A program made the translations under genes and the position numbers. This document shows positions 19,753 to 30,888 of a stretch of 64,000 nucleotides of DNA, piece after piece; position 1 is the first letter of the stretch, and every line of letters starts with the position of its first letter. Location of the stretch: contig NC_020193.1 of NCBI RefSeq assembly GCF_000315915.1, forward strand, positions 620,001 to 684,000. Direction: 5' to 3'. The DNA comes from Henningerozyma blattae CBS 6284 (lineage: Eukaryota > Ascomycota > Saccharomycetes > Saccharomycetales > Saccharomycetaceae). The notes beneath the pieces are model-generated. The model was not told where the DNA came from. It saw only the letters and a program-made list of their open reading frames with translations, and made no database searches.

Positions 19753-20704
19753 TTTAATTTATGTTTTATTACTTGGTCTTCTATATAATATGTCCACCTC
19801 TTCTCTTAGCTTTCCCTAGATTTGGTTTTTTTTTAACTATTCATTAATTAATTCAATATTTCATTATTTCAAAACCCAGCCGAAAGGGGTTGTTTGAAAG
19901 TCGGATCGTGTATCGTGATTTTTGCCATTCTCGGTGTGGAACCGATGATTGAGTTTGGTGTATCTCGGATACGAAACCTGCAAGTTTCACAAATACAATG
20001 GACGAATGTTTAAATCAAGACTTTCCAATGAGCAAGATAAATAAATCAAATCGCTAAATAACTCGGTAATAATAGTACATGATTACAAAGTACTCCAAAA
20101 AAAATAACCTTTTAGATAGAAATATTGGCTGTTTGGTAATAACTTATAATAGCTTTTTTTTTTTTCTAAGAACACAAAATCATTGGACTTGATTTCTAGA
20201 AAATCAACTGGTGGTTAGTGCTAATAATCAGTTGCGTTTTTTTATTTATTTTTTTTGGTTTTATATTTTTATTTTTGCTACTATAATAAAAATTCTGTAC
20301 TTTATCTAACTTTTAAATTTGGTTTACGTCATACCATTTATTTCTTTGACGTTGCTTTAATCATTGTCGATCATTTTCCAGTTGACTGGTAAATAAATAT
20401 CTGTTTTCTTAAAATATTTATTTTTTTTACCACAATATCAAAGTCTATTCTTTCTATACCTTATCATATAACACATTGCATTACATTTGTATTTCATTGT
20501 GTACCTCATCCATTCCTTACCATATTACTAAATTTTGCATTTTTCATTTAAAAACCTTTTCAGCTCATATTTTTATTTTTTTTTCTTTTTGGTTGTTTAC
20601 TTCTAATTTTCTTTCACTCCAATACTTATTGTTCACATTCCTTTTAATATAAACCAATCATCCTATCATATCCACATAAACTTTTATATAAAGAACAATT
20701 TAAA
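19753..20704. other. divergent promoter ARC18/ROM
   Basis: About 950 bases between divergent genes. It is T-rich on the ROM side with a long pyrimidine-rich leader, and has a less AT-rich patch at 19875-20000 with GTATCTCGGATAC and GAAACCTGCAAGTTTC as small inverted repeats. No gene seen. Confidence 0.6.
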
Positions 20705-23700
20705 ATGAATAATAATTATCCAAACAATAATTCCATGGACACATTCAATGAACTTTTTGGTTCAACTAGAAAACCTGATACTTATCAATCACAACATTCA
20801 AGTACTTCAACGCAAAATTCACTACCAAATTTAATCGAAAATATTAAAGGATTAGAAAGTTATGTACCTGAAGATGTTTTACGTGATGTTGTCTTAACTC
20901 ATGATCCATTAAAAACAAGTAGCATTGACACAACACTGACAGGAACTACTATATCAACTGTTAATACTAGTAGTACTAATAGTACTTTTTCAAAACAATC
21001 TAAAGAAGCGAGTAATAATACAACTGTTCCATCCGCCTCTAATATTCCTCCCATTCCTAATACATCAAACATTCATTCATATTCTAATGCGAACTCTAGT
21101 TTAAATATAAATACAAACTCCAACTCACATCCTACCCAAAATATTAATATAAGCTCAAACCCAAATGATTATATTTTATCAAAGCATACCCATATTAGAA
21201 ATGTTTCAGATACTCATAGTTTGTCAAGTGTTGATAGTACACCGAGAAATAGTCCAATGAAGCCAAGAACATATTCCAATGAAGCCTCTCCAAATATTGC
21301 AGGTCCTATTAGAAATTTAAAATATTCAAATGGACTTGGTCCGTCTTGTAGTCCAAGTAAACTTGGTCCACCAAAATCCCATTTTGCTTCGAATAATTTA
21401 AATCCCCAATCTTCTAATAGTAGTTTAAATAGCAATTCTAATAATAGTTCTCATAGTAATCATAATAGCCACAGCGAAATGATGAATACCGCACCTAAAG
21501 CTCCCTACGCACCCCAACCCAGGAAAAAACCTTCTTTACCTCAATTAGCTATTGCTGGTTTGAAAAAACAAACTAGTTTTACAAGTCTTAATTCCAATGG
21601 CACACCTGTTCAACCAAAAAAATCACCTTTACAAGGGTTTGGTATTTTTACGAGATCAAGTTCTAGGGATCTTCATGAGCAAAAATCATATACAAATGTG
21701 ACTTCTCCAAAGGCTAATTTTAATCAATCTGATCAGAGAACCTCCTCTTTAACATCTTATTCTTTAAAAAATTTCACATCTTCTTTACAATCAAAAAATT
21801 CAAACACTAGAAAAAGTTCACAAAGAAGTATGAGTAGTCCAACTAATCCAATTTTTGAACATAGTAATGGCAGTAGTACTGGTTTAAACTATCCACTAAG
21901 TCCATCTCATTCGTATGACCCCAGCCTCGTTAATAATCAAAATTCCTCACAACATTATTCAAAGCATATGCAATTTGGTGGGCATATAATGGGCAATAAT
22001 AATAATAATCATAGTACTGGCTCATTAGGTTTGGGTATTAAAATGAGGCAATCATCACCTGCTATGGGACCTAAACGATATACTTCAACATCATCAAATT
22101 CTTCAAGCCATACAACAGGGTTAGGTCATAGTCATAGTCATAGTCATGGTCATGGTCATCCACATGGGCATGCTTTAAACCAACGTAGAAGCACTTCAGT
22201 ATTACATAATTCACGTCCTCCTATTCATTCTGTTAAAAAACCTCTAGTATATGCCGCTATGCTATCAAAAGTATCCATTAAATTTAAGACAACAATTCAA
22301 CTTGGTGAACATAAGAAAGATGGTTTAGTATATCGTGATGCATTTACTGGTATACAAGCAGTCGATTGTCTGTGTCATATTTTAAGAACTACAGACCGTA
22401 ATTTAGCATTATTATTAGGTAGAGCATTAGATGCTCAAAAGTTATTCCATGATGTGGTATATGAACATAGGCTTAGAGACTCACCTCAAGAAGTTTATGA
22501 ACTTACAGAAAATTCAAGAATAATTGGTGCTGGTACCATGGCATTAATTCCTAATGAAAATGGAGGTCTCGAATCTACAACTACATTAAATGCTACTACG
22601 TCAATAACTTCATCACATCAAACTTCTGTATCTCAAAAAGAACCTTTGTTACTACCGTCAGCATCATTTAATTCATTAAGCAGCTCTAGTACTCAAGGAA
22701 ACTCGACAAGGCTTGAATCACAACCTAGTACGGTAGATCTTTCACAAACTACTAAAGTCAACGGTGTTTTTACTTTATTATCTGAATGTTACTCTCCAAC
22801 ATGTACAAGAGATCACTTATGTTATTCTATTTCATGCCCACGCCGTTTAGAACAGCAATCAAGATTAAATATATTTGAAAACCGTGGTTTAAGAAGAAAT
22901 ATTTCAATGAATTTGGACGATGATGAAGAAGAAAGACCTTCGTGGACAAGTTCAGTTCCTAAAGAGATTTGGGAAAACCTTTCTAAAAAAGAGATTAAAA
23001 GACAAGAAGCCATATATGAGGTATTTAGTACCGAGAAAAATTTTGTAAAATCTCTTGAAACAACTAGAGATACGTTCATGAAAACTTTAGCGGAAACAAA
23101 TATTATCCCAGCAGATATTAGGAAAAATTTTATCAAGCATGTATTTGCACATATTAATGATATATATTCTGTTAACAGAAGGTTTTTAGAAGCATTATCT
23201 GATAGACAAAAAAGTTCGCCCGTTGCAAGAGGGATTGGTGATATTATTTTAAGATTTATTCCATTTTTTGAACCATTTGTATCCTACGTGGCATCAAGAC
23301 CATATGCAAAATATTTAATTGAAACTCAGAGATCTGTAAATCCATATTTTGCAAGATTTGACGACGATATGATGAATTCTTCTTTAAGACATGGTATTGA
23401 CTCATTTTTATCGCAAGGTGTATCAAGACCTGGTCGTTATATGTTATTAGTACGAGAAATCATAAAATCATCCGATGAAGAAGCAGATAAAAGAGATCTG
23501 GAATGTTTAAATGGAGCTATGGAAGCATTGCGTGATTTCATGAAAAGAATTGATAAGGCAAGTGGTGCTGCCCAAGATAGGCATGATGTTAAGTTATTAA
23601 AACAAAATATCTTATTTAAGAATGAGTATGTCAATATGGGGTTGAATAACGAAAAACGTAAGATTAAGCATGAGGGTGTCTTATCAAAGAGGGAAGCAGG

Positions 23701-25186
23701 GAAATCAGATGATGTACTTGGTGATATTCAATATTATTTGTTAGATAATATGCTTTTATTTTTAAAGGCAAAGGCTGTTAATAAATGGCATCAGAGAAAA
23801 GTTTTCCAAAGACCAATTCCATTACCATTGTTATTTGTATCAGCAGGTGAGGACATGCCAACTTTACGAAAATATATTGGATCAAAACCAGATTGTTCTG
23901 GTACTGTTGTTCAATCTGAATTAACTCAAAGTAATCCAAAAAATGCTATTACATTTTATTATTACGGTGCAAAACACCGTTATATGGTAACTCTGTATGC
24001 AGGTCAATCAGCTGGGTTATTAACCTTAATTGATAAAATTAAACAAGAACAAGCTAGAATTATCTCAGAAACACATATGTTCAATGTCACAAAGATTAGT
24101 GATAAATTTTTTGATTATTCTAATAAGATTAATAGTGTTGTCTCATGTGATGGTGGTCGAAAACTATTAATTGGTACCAATTCTGGTTTATACATGAGTA
24201 ATATTAAAAGACAATCATCGGGTCACTCTAAAGAAGACGAGAAGAACTCCAATAAGAAACCAACGATTTTCTTTTCCACCCCTGTTCAATTGTTACAAAG
24301 GAGCACAGTTCAGCAAGTTAATGTATTAGAAGAATTCCAAACTATTTTATTGTTAATCGATAAAAAATTATATAGTTGTCCGTATGGATTACTTCAAATT
24401 GAAGGTAATGGGTCGTCATACTTCAAGAAGCATTCTAAGGAATTAGTCAATCATGTTCGATTTTTCTCAGAAGGTAATTGTAATGGTAAGAAATTAATTG
24501 TCACTGCTCATGCACACTCTATTAAATATTTTGAACCTGAACATCCTTTATTGGGTAAGCAAGGTGCAAATTCGAATAATTCACATACCAATGTAGGGCA
24601 TGGTAACGGTAATGCAAATAATAGTCATAATGCTGGCGTCGGTGGTATTGCAAACGGACGTGGCAAAAATGCAAAGAAAAAAATTGTTGAAGTATCCTTT
24701 GATTCTGAACCAGTTTCTATATCATTTTTGAAATCCAATCTATGTATTGGTTGTAAGAAAGGTTTCCAAATTGTTAGCATCACACAAAATTTACATGAAC
24801 CATTACTAGATCCTGCTGATACTTCGTTAGAATTTGCAACAAGAGACAATACACTAAAACCAATGGCGATTTATAGAGTAGGCAGTATGTTTTTATTGTG
24901 TTATACTGAGTTTGCATTCTTTGTTAATAATCAAGGGTGGCGTAAGAAGGATTCAGAGATTATCTATTGGGAAGGTGAACCACAGAAATTTGCCATTTGG
25001 TATCCCTACGTATTAGCGTTTGACTCCAATTTTATTGAGATTAGAAAAATTGATAATGGTGAGTTGGTCCGATGTGTCATTGCAGATAAGATTAGATTAT
25101 TACAAACAAGTTCACAAGAAATCCTTTATGTCTATGAAGATAATCGTGGGTACGATACTGTTGCTTCCTTAGACTTCTGGGGTTAG
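20705..25186 (+). CDS. ROM2: Rom1/Rom2-type Rho1 GDP-GTP exchange factor
   Basis: 1493 residues from ATG 20705. Residues 1-500 are disordered, rich in S, N and H (including a histidine-glycine run near 480). A DEP domain is at about 515-600, the RhoGEF (DH) domain at about 760-955 (KEIKRQEAIYEVFSTEKNFVKSLE), a PH domain at about 985-1120 and a citron (CNH) domain at about 1128-1470. This order is unique to the Rom1/Rom2/Tus1 family; Rom1/2 load Rho1 with GTP at the bud and cell surface to activate cell-wall synthesis and Pkc1. The left neighbour ARC18 and right neighbour ELO3 are those of ROM2 (YLR371W), but ROM1 (YGR070W) is next to ART5 in S. cerevisiae, so either or both may correspond. 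Confidence 0.93.
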   Translation: MNNNYPNNNSMDTFNELFGSTRKPDTYQSQHSSTSTQNSLPNLIENIKGLESYVPEDVLRDVVLTHDPLKTSSIDTTLTGTTISTVNTSSTNSTFSKQSKEASNNTTVPSASNIPPIPNTSNIHSYSNANSSLNINTNSNSHPTQNINISSNPNDYILSKHTHIRNVSDTHSLSSVDSTPRNSPMKPRTYSNEASPNIAGPIRNLKYSNGLGPSCSPSKLGPPKSHFASNNLNPQSSNSSLNSNSNNSSHSNHNSHSEMMNTAPKAPYAPQPRKKPSLPQLAIAGLKKQTSFTSLNSNGTPVQPKKSPLQGFGIFTRSSSRDLHEQKSYTNVTSPKANFNQSDQRTSSLTSYSLKNFTSSLQSKNSNTRKSSQRSMSSPTNPIFEHSNGSSTGLNYPLSPSHSYDPSLVNNQNSSQHYSKHMQFGGHIMGNNNNNHSTGSLGLGIKMRQSSPAMGPKRYTSTSSNSSSHTTGLGHSHSHSHGHGHPHGHALNQRRSTSVLHNSRPPIHSVKKPLVYAAMLSKVSIKFKTTIQLGEHKKDGLVYRDAFTGIQAVDCLCHILRTTDRNLALLLGRALDAQKLFHDVVYEHRLRDSPQEVYELTENSRIIGAGTMALIPNENGGLESTTTLNATTSITSSHQTSVSQKEPLLLPSASFNSLSSSSTQGNSTRLESQPSTVDLSQTTKVNGVFTLLSECYSPTCTRDHLCYSISCPRRLEQQSRLNIFENRGLRRNISMNLDDDEEERPSWTSSVPKEIWENLSKKEIKRQEAIYEVFSTEKNFVKSLETTRDTFMKTLAETNIIPADIRKNFIKHVFAHINDIYSVNRRFLEALSDRQKSSPVARGIGDIILRFIPFFEPFVSYVASRPYAKYLIETQRSVNPYFARFDDDMMNSSLRHGIDSFLSQGVSRPGRYMLLVREIIKSSDEEADKRDLECLNGAMEALRDFMKRIDKASGAAQDRHDVKLLKQNILFKNEYVNMGLNNEKRKIKHEGVLSKREAGKSDDVLGDIQYYLLDNMLLFLKAKAVNKWHQRKVFQRPIPLPLLFVSAGEDMPTLRKYIGSKPDCSGTVVQSELTQSNPKNAITFYYYGAKHRYMVTLYAGQSAGLLTLIDKIKQEQARIISETHMFNVTKISDKFFDYSNKINSVVSCDGGRKLLIGTNSGLYMSNIKRQSSGHSKEDEKNSNKKPTIFFSTPVQLLQRSTVQQVNVLEEFQTILLLIDKKLYSCPYGLLQIEGNGSSYFKKHSKELVNHVRFFSEGNCNGKKLIVTAHAHSIKYFEPEHPLLGKQGANSNNSHTNVGHGNGNANNSHNAGVGGIANGRGKNAKKKIVEVSFDSEPVSISFLKSNLCIGCKKGFQIVSITQNLHEPLLDPADTSLEFATRDNTLKPMAIYRVGSMFLLCYTEFAFFVNNQGWRKKDSEIIYWEGEPQKFAIWYPYVLAFDSNFIEIRKIDNGELVRCVIADKIRLLQTSSQEILYVYEDNRGYDTVASLDFWG

Positions 25187-26199
25187 TGCAAGCCATTCAG
25201 GACATACTAATAGATGGTAGCTGCTTTAGCATCTATCCTTGCAAATGTATATGTATATAAATACATATATCGATGCTATACATATATTTATAATAAATTA
25301 ATGAATTAATGTTAAAAAATAAAGTAGATGAATAAAGTAGTTAATGAAGTTAAAACAGTAATAATATCATATAGTCTTTACAGAATATTATGTTAGAAAT
25401 GTGCCAATAAATGATTTGTATATAGGAATGCCGTGAGCACTGGCGCTGGTAATAGAATTATGTGACGTATTAAATGATAGGAGAAATTTACTGTTAAAGG
25501 AAAGTGACGCGTCAATCCGAGATTTTCCAAAAGAGGTATTTCGCGTCCCTATGATTTACGTATCGTATCGGGAAAAATACAAGGAAACCCAGGCCAGACC
25601 GTATTTCGCGATGACATGCCCGATTCGGAGAAGGTAAATAAAAGAATGTGAAACCAAAATTTGCTAGTGGAATTTGGAAACCAATTCGGAAACAACTTCG
25701 GAAACAATCCTGAAACAATTCTGGAAACAATTTGGACCAGTAGGCCAGTGGAAATAAGAAATAAAAAAAACCAGAAAGCCAGCTCAGCTTAGAAGCTGTC
25801 GCAGCTTAAGCTTGACCCAGAAGGCCGAGACACCAAATTGCTATTCATACCGGATTTGATTTATATTTGGATGCTGTATTTTGATATTGAATCCAACTAA
25901 GCGAAATTTTGAATTTTGAAAAAATTTCCGGTGATGTGAAAAATTACAAAGTTGATGTTTGTTTGTTTGTTTATTTTTTTTATCGTCTTATTTTCCTTTG
26001 TGTTGTTGTCTTGTAATTTTTTTTTTCATTAATTCTGGTTTACTTTGTTTCTATGTAACTCATTCAATTGAGATTTTAGACAATTTATAATATTTATTGG
26101 AAATAGATTTATCTATTATACTTATTGACAGTTGCATTTCACATCATTCGGTTGAACGTTCCATATATTATATATAGATAGATAGAGTGAAACGGCAAG
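25187..26199. other. intergenic ROM/ELO3
   Basis: 1.0 kb holding the ELO3 promoter. The part 25500-25830 is richer in GC than its surroundings. It contains an ACGCGT box (25507-25512), five loose copies of a GGAAACAA-type unit at about 25672-25735 and a short region of AGCTT/AAGCTG inverted motifs near 25785-25815. A poly-T stretch lies near 26020. No gene is recognisable. Confidence 0.55.
25672..25735. repeat. degenerate GGAAACAA repeat
   Basis: Five imperfect units with the core GGAAAC or TGAAAC, spaced 12-16 bases, in the ELO3 upstream region. Possibly a former minisatellite. Confidence 0.6.
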
Positions 26200-27333
26200 A
26201 TGGAAAACGTTGTTGAACAAAATAGCAGTGTCGTTGTAGACACCATTAGCAACACTGTTAGTGAAATTGTGGCCAAGGCTGTGGAAACTGAAGGCGTCGT
26301 TTCCTTGATTTCAAAAGAAATTGGTCTTAATGACATAATTGAATCTATTCAATTCGATATTCCAAGTATCCACCATCCATTTGGTGTTCAATTGTGGCCA
26401 ATCTTCTCTAAAGTTTTCGAAAAATATGCAGGTATCCCAGCAGAAGAATTCAACTTCCAACCAGGCGTCACATGCATGGCCAATGGTTACCATGCAATTG
26501 GTGTCATCATAATGTATTATATTATCATTTTTGGTGGTCAAGCTATTCTGAACAAATTAAATACTAGACCAATGAAATTCCGTATTATTTTCCAATTGCA
26601 CAATTTAATTTTGACTTCTGTTTCTTTGGTTTTATTCTTGTTGTTAGTAGAACAATTGGTTCCAATGGTTTACACTCATGGTATTTTCTGGTCCATTTGT
26701 TCCAAGGAAGCCTTTGCACCAAAATTGGTTGTATTGTATTATTTGAATTATTTGACTAAATTTATGGAATTGTTAGATACCGTGTTTTTAATTTTGAAGA
26801 GAAAGAAGTTATTGTTCTTACACACTTACCACCACGGTGCTACAGCTTTGTTATGTTACACTCAGTTGATGGGTAAGACTTCTGTCGAATGGGTTCCAAT
26901 TGTATTGAACTTATGGGTTCATATCATCATGTACTGGTACTATTTCTTAAGTTCCATTGGTATTAGAGTTTGGTGGAAGGAATGGGTTACTAGATTCCAA
27001 ATCATTCAATTTTTGATCGATTTAGTCTTTGTCTATTTCGCTACCTACACTTATTACGCACACAAGTACTTCAACAACATTTTGCCAAATAAAGGTACTT
27101 GTTATGGTACACAAGATGCTGCCGCTTACGGTTACTTAATCTTAACCTCATACTTATTTTTGTTCATTTCATTCTATATCCAATCTTATAGACGTGGTGC
27201 ATCTAAGAAAGCTGAAAAGAAATCCGCTGCTGCTGCTGCTGCTGCTGCTGCGCAATCTGATTCTTCTAAGAACATTGCCACTGCTTCTGGTGTTGCCGCC
27301 AAGAAGACCAAAGTTTCATCTAGAAAAGCCTAG
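26200..27333 (+). CDS. SUR4: Elo3/Sur4 very-long-chain fatty acid elongase
   Basis: 377 residues from ATG 26200. The ELO catalytic histidine motif HTYHH is at about residues 207-211; the conserved [10 protein letters not shown] precedes it and MYWYYF follows. About seven membrane segments are present. Elo3/Sur4 makes C24-C26 acyl chains for ceramides in the endoplasmic reticulum. It matches S. cerevisiae Sur4 nearly throughout, including the C-terminal KVSSRKA. It is longer (345 there) because of an Ala-rich insert (ten consecutive Ala from GCT repeats) in the cytosolic tail and a longer N-terminus. Basic tail residues (KKAEKK) fit ER retention. Codon use is biased toward highly expressed yeast codons in the core. 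Position after the ROM gene matches YLR372W. Confidence 0.95.
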   Translation: MENVVEQNSSVVVDTISNTVSEIVAKAVETEGVVSLISKEIGLNDIIESIQFDIPSIHHPFGVQLWPIFSKVFEKYAGIPAEEFNFQPGVTCMANGYHAIGVIIMYYIIIFGGQAILNKLNTRPMKFRIIFQLHNLILTSVSLVLFLLLVEQLVPMVYTHGIFWSICSKEAFAPKLVVLYYLNYLTKFMELLDTVFLILKRKKLLFLHTYHHGATALLCYTQLMGKTSVEWVPIVLNLWVHIIMYWYYFLSSIGIRVWWKEWVTRFQIIQFLIDLVFVYFATYTYYAHKYFNNILPNKGTCYGTQDAAAYGYLILTSYLFLFISFYIQSYRRGASKKAEKKSAAAAAAAAAQSDSSKNIATASGVAAKKTKVSSRKA

Positions 27334-27702
27334 TTAAGCTAACAACTAACAAATATTAAACAAAAATATTTGTAAAGATGAAAAAAAATAAAAAATAAAA
27401 AATAAAAATAAAAAAGATCAGAAAAAAAATTTTAGATGGCCTTGCATTAAAGAGCTAGCTATGTACAGAACATTAACGAATCATGTCGTGTACAGGTTCC
27501 TTTAATCACTTCGTATGTATTAAAAGAACTGTACTTCGATTATATAGTTATACCCAACAGATCCATCAGGATATATATATGAATGATACCAATTAGGTAG
27601 TTATGTAATTATTTTAAATAAATAGATTTTGTTTTTACCCTAAAACGCAACCCAAGTAATCTTTTTTTGGAACCCCACAACCCTAGGTCCACAAGGTCCA
27701 AG

Positions 27703-27751
27703 TGCCGAATGCCGGATGCCGGATGCCGAATGCCGAGCGCCGAGTGCCGAG
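27703..27751. repeat. seven copies of a 7-bp repeat TGCCGRR
   Basis: Seven tandem heptamers: TGCCGAA, TGCCGGA twice, TGCCGAA, TGCCGAG, CGCCGAG, TGCCGAG. They directly precede a bulged hairpin (27756-27814). Confidence 0.9.
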
Positions 27752-27755
27752 TCGC

Positions 27756-27814
27756 ATCGGTCTCCTGTTTGGTGCCAGAAGCCGAGAAGTCACCGAAAAC
27801 AGGCAGAGACCGAT
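27756..27814. other. bulged hairpin of about 19 bp
   Basis: Left arm ATCGGTCTC-CTGTTT-GGTG pairs with right arm CACCGAAAACAG-GCA-GAGACCGAT, with a 3-base and a 2-base bulge and a 16-base loop. Nothing identifies a product. It could be a structured RNA or a replication or recombination remnant. Confidence 0.5.
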
Positions 27815-27880
27815 AGAAGTCCATCAAGAAATGCTCGGTTTCCATCGGACGCTAGTAATCTCACCATAAACAATGAGACC

Positions 27881-27907
27881 AAGCCGAATAAGCCGAATAA
27901 GCCGAAT
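27881..27907. repeat. three copies of AAGCCGAAT
   Basis: Three perfect 9-bp tandem units in the same GC-richer island as the heptamer repeat, sharing the GCCGAA core with it. Confidence 0.9.
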
Positions 27908-30077
27908 AAGGGGAGCGAACAAAAATGAAAAATTTGACACTATCAGAGAGATGTCACAAGAATGGCAGGTATTATTGTGACATTTAACAATTGTTACTAT
28001 AGTGGGAGGTCTTAAAAACTATCATTATCAAGGGACTTAACTACTGCAATACCGTCATTTAAATTGTTAAGGGCAAATATCATTTTTGGGGACAAATTTT
28101 CCTTCAGGTAACTTGACCTCTAGCGCTTTCTAGCTTGTCTTACATCGTGTGTGGAAAAAATTGAGTGTCATTAGTGAGCCCTGTTTATTTTCTTGTCTTA
28201 TGACAAACAATTCAATGATGTAGTACAACGAAAACATAAGGAATTCTCACGTCATCGCATATGTATTTGTGTCAACTTTTCTCGACTATTTTGAATATAT
28301 AACGACATGTAGATGAACAGATGGTTCAAAAAAGTAAATGTTACGAATAGGAGATATCTACGACCGTCTTATACCACCGGGTTATTCTGGATATTATTCG
28401 GATATTCGACGTATGAATATGTAGTTGCCTCATGTGCATACGTTATGTGAGCAGCGTCAGCATTTTCCTATTATAGTGACCTTACTGAAGTCATATTTGG
28501 ATAGGAACTAAACTAGACTTCCAACTATACGGTTAAAGGTTAAGTTTTTTTTTGCGGTCCCTAAGAAATCATAACCCTCCATCTCATCGGTTGAATGTTT
28601 CATTCTGCAATGTTATTGAAATAGGATATGTGCCTGTGATAATCTTTAAATTTTTAAACGCTTGTCCACTCCACATCGGCTATACTCCATAATGCTGTCT
28701 TTAGAAAAATTGAAGACCGGTTGTAATAATGAGTAGTATTGAATGTGTGTAATTGCTTTGTATGATTTTTCTATCTTGGGAAACCACGGTTGTGTCTTCG
28801 TGGTTATTGGAAAAAGAAAAAAAATATTTGAATTAAGCTTTACACTTAGGCTTATATTTTTCCTCATAGATGCAGGTATTTGTTTTATTTGGTGTAAGTT
28901 TGTATTATATTGGTAAGTCCATTTTTTTTCTTTTTATTGTTACTATATCAACAAATATTCATCCAGCTTAATGCTTACTAAAATGTCATATTTTTCCTAT
29001 GCATTTTGTTCTTGTATTTGGCTAATATTCAAAATTCAACAGTAATTTGTCTCATATTTATTTAATATCGTCGTTATTACTCATTTATTGTGTGTCAGTT
29101 TTATTCTCAATTCTAAGAATGTTTTAAAATATACTATAACTGAATCTTTGATTAGTTCGACGCCTCTTTAGCTTTACACCATTCATTACAATAATGTAAA
29201 ATTATCTTTATCTTTACCCTTTTTCACACATAACACGCTGACATATTAGAAGCTTTATTGGTGAGGGGTATTGTTTAAATTTTAAGCCGCCTTTTCTTCT
29301 TTTATAGATTCTTTCCCTGTGCATATGTCTCAGCTCCATTAGAGATTGCCTATATATTAAGGTTGGTTGTCTTAAGTTATAGAACATCTGCATAATTACT
29401 CCATTCTAGCTCTCACCTCAAGCAGCTATTGCGCTAGCACCCGCTACATGAGTTTCTTGGGCTGATTTTTTATTTTGTTACTTTTTTTTACTCTTGCTTA
29501 TAGCGCAATTTCATATCTGCATAACTTTTCTATAGAACTACAATGAAAAAAGAATTAAGGTTTTTAAGGTTCAAGTATTTACCCATTGATTACCATTTCC
29601 ATTGATCTCTATATTCTATCCCTATCGGGGTGTTCTCTTTTTTAGTGTTTATACAGACCTCATTCATGCTCATTCACATTAATAAGTAATCTCGCTATAT
29701 CCGCACTAAACACCTAGCACCATTTGCTGGTCTATCATCTTTATTGTCCCAAAGTAATCATAATTTCCAATTGCTCTTTAGGAATCTGTATATAGATTTG
29801 TTTATATAATTGTATTCCTCCATACATTACTATTTGCATCACTATTATTGCCTACTCCCTATTGGTACACTTCCTCAGAATCCCCCGCAGCATGTGGTGA
29901 GAGGTTTTAGATGATCTGCCTTTTCCCGCAATTTTTCTTCCATCAAATTGAATTGAAATCATTTTCAATTTTGAAATATTCGCTTTCGTCAATCTCAATT
30001 AAAATTTAAAATTAAATCTAAAACTTCTTAACTGAGAAACAAGAAAAACACATTACAGAAAATTCAAGAAAAAATCA

Positions 30078-30117
30078 AAAAAAAAAAAATAAAAAAAAAA
30101 AAAAAAAAAAAAAAAAA
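30078..30117. repeat. poly-A tract
   Basis: About 39 bases of A with a single T interruption, upstream of the STP gene, followed by A/T-only sequence to 30180. It is likely nucleosome-excluding. Confidence 0.8.
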
Positions 30118-30888
30118 TTAAAAAATTAAAAATTAAAATTTAAATTTAAAAATAAAAATAAAAATAAAAAAAATTTAAATTTAAAAAAGTAAAATAATTT
30201 GAAGCCATCAAGTAAGGATAAAGTTTAGACTTTAAGTAACGTTAAGAAAGTAAAGGACAATATATACATAAGTAAGGTATCAAGCAGTTTGAACAGAGAA
30301 AAAGAACCCTTCGCTTCAGTAAGACCTTAATTTGATTTCATATTGATTTTCCTTTTTTTATTTTTTTAATTTTGATTCTGCAGTCTTAACATTCAGATTA
30401 GATAAATAATGAGAAGAAAAAAGAATTAAAAATAGTACGGTCATACATTGATATTATTACTTCACTTGGTTATCCAGATTTTGAGTGTCTTTCTTTTCTA
30501 CAGTTGTTTGCTACTCTTATTCTTTCCGCTCCTCCTACTTGTACTCGAAGTATTATTCACATTCATACGTTTTTTGGTCGTTGTGGTCTTTCTTTACTCT
30601 ATTCTTTAAACTATTTGTACGTTCAAAATATATTTTTGCTTCGAAATTATTTGTTTCCTACGACCTCATCAACAAAAATACTAACAGTACCAAATTCAAC
30701 CGTTATTGGAATAATTTTTTTTTCAAACCAAAGTATAGTTTCTTTCAAAAATAATTTCCTACGTTCACTCCTAGCATTTCCATTCTTTTAATCAGGTTAT
30801 TATACTCTCCATTTTTTTACTTTTAAAAAATAAAAATATTCAAAATAAAATTAACTTTGTACGTCATTTTCAAGTCAACTCGTTAGTT

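Larger units (their letters stand above)
27334..30888. other. 3.5-kb gene-free interval ELO3/STP
   Basis: No supported gene over 3.5 kb, unusual for this genome type. S. cerevisiae carries VID22 (or ENV11) at this place; I find no remnant of it. Present instead are a GC-richer island at about 27640-27930 with two tandem repeats and a long hairpin, followed by AT-rich sequence. The right end (29900-30890) looks like a long promoter and leader of the STP gene, with A-runs at 30078-30117 and pyrimidine-rich stretches around 30480-30800. All open frames there are short and lack homology to known proteins or an ATG start. Confidence 0.6.
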
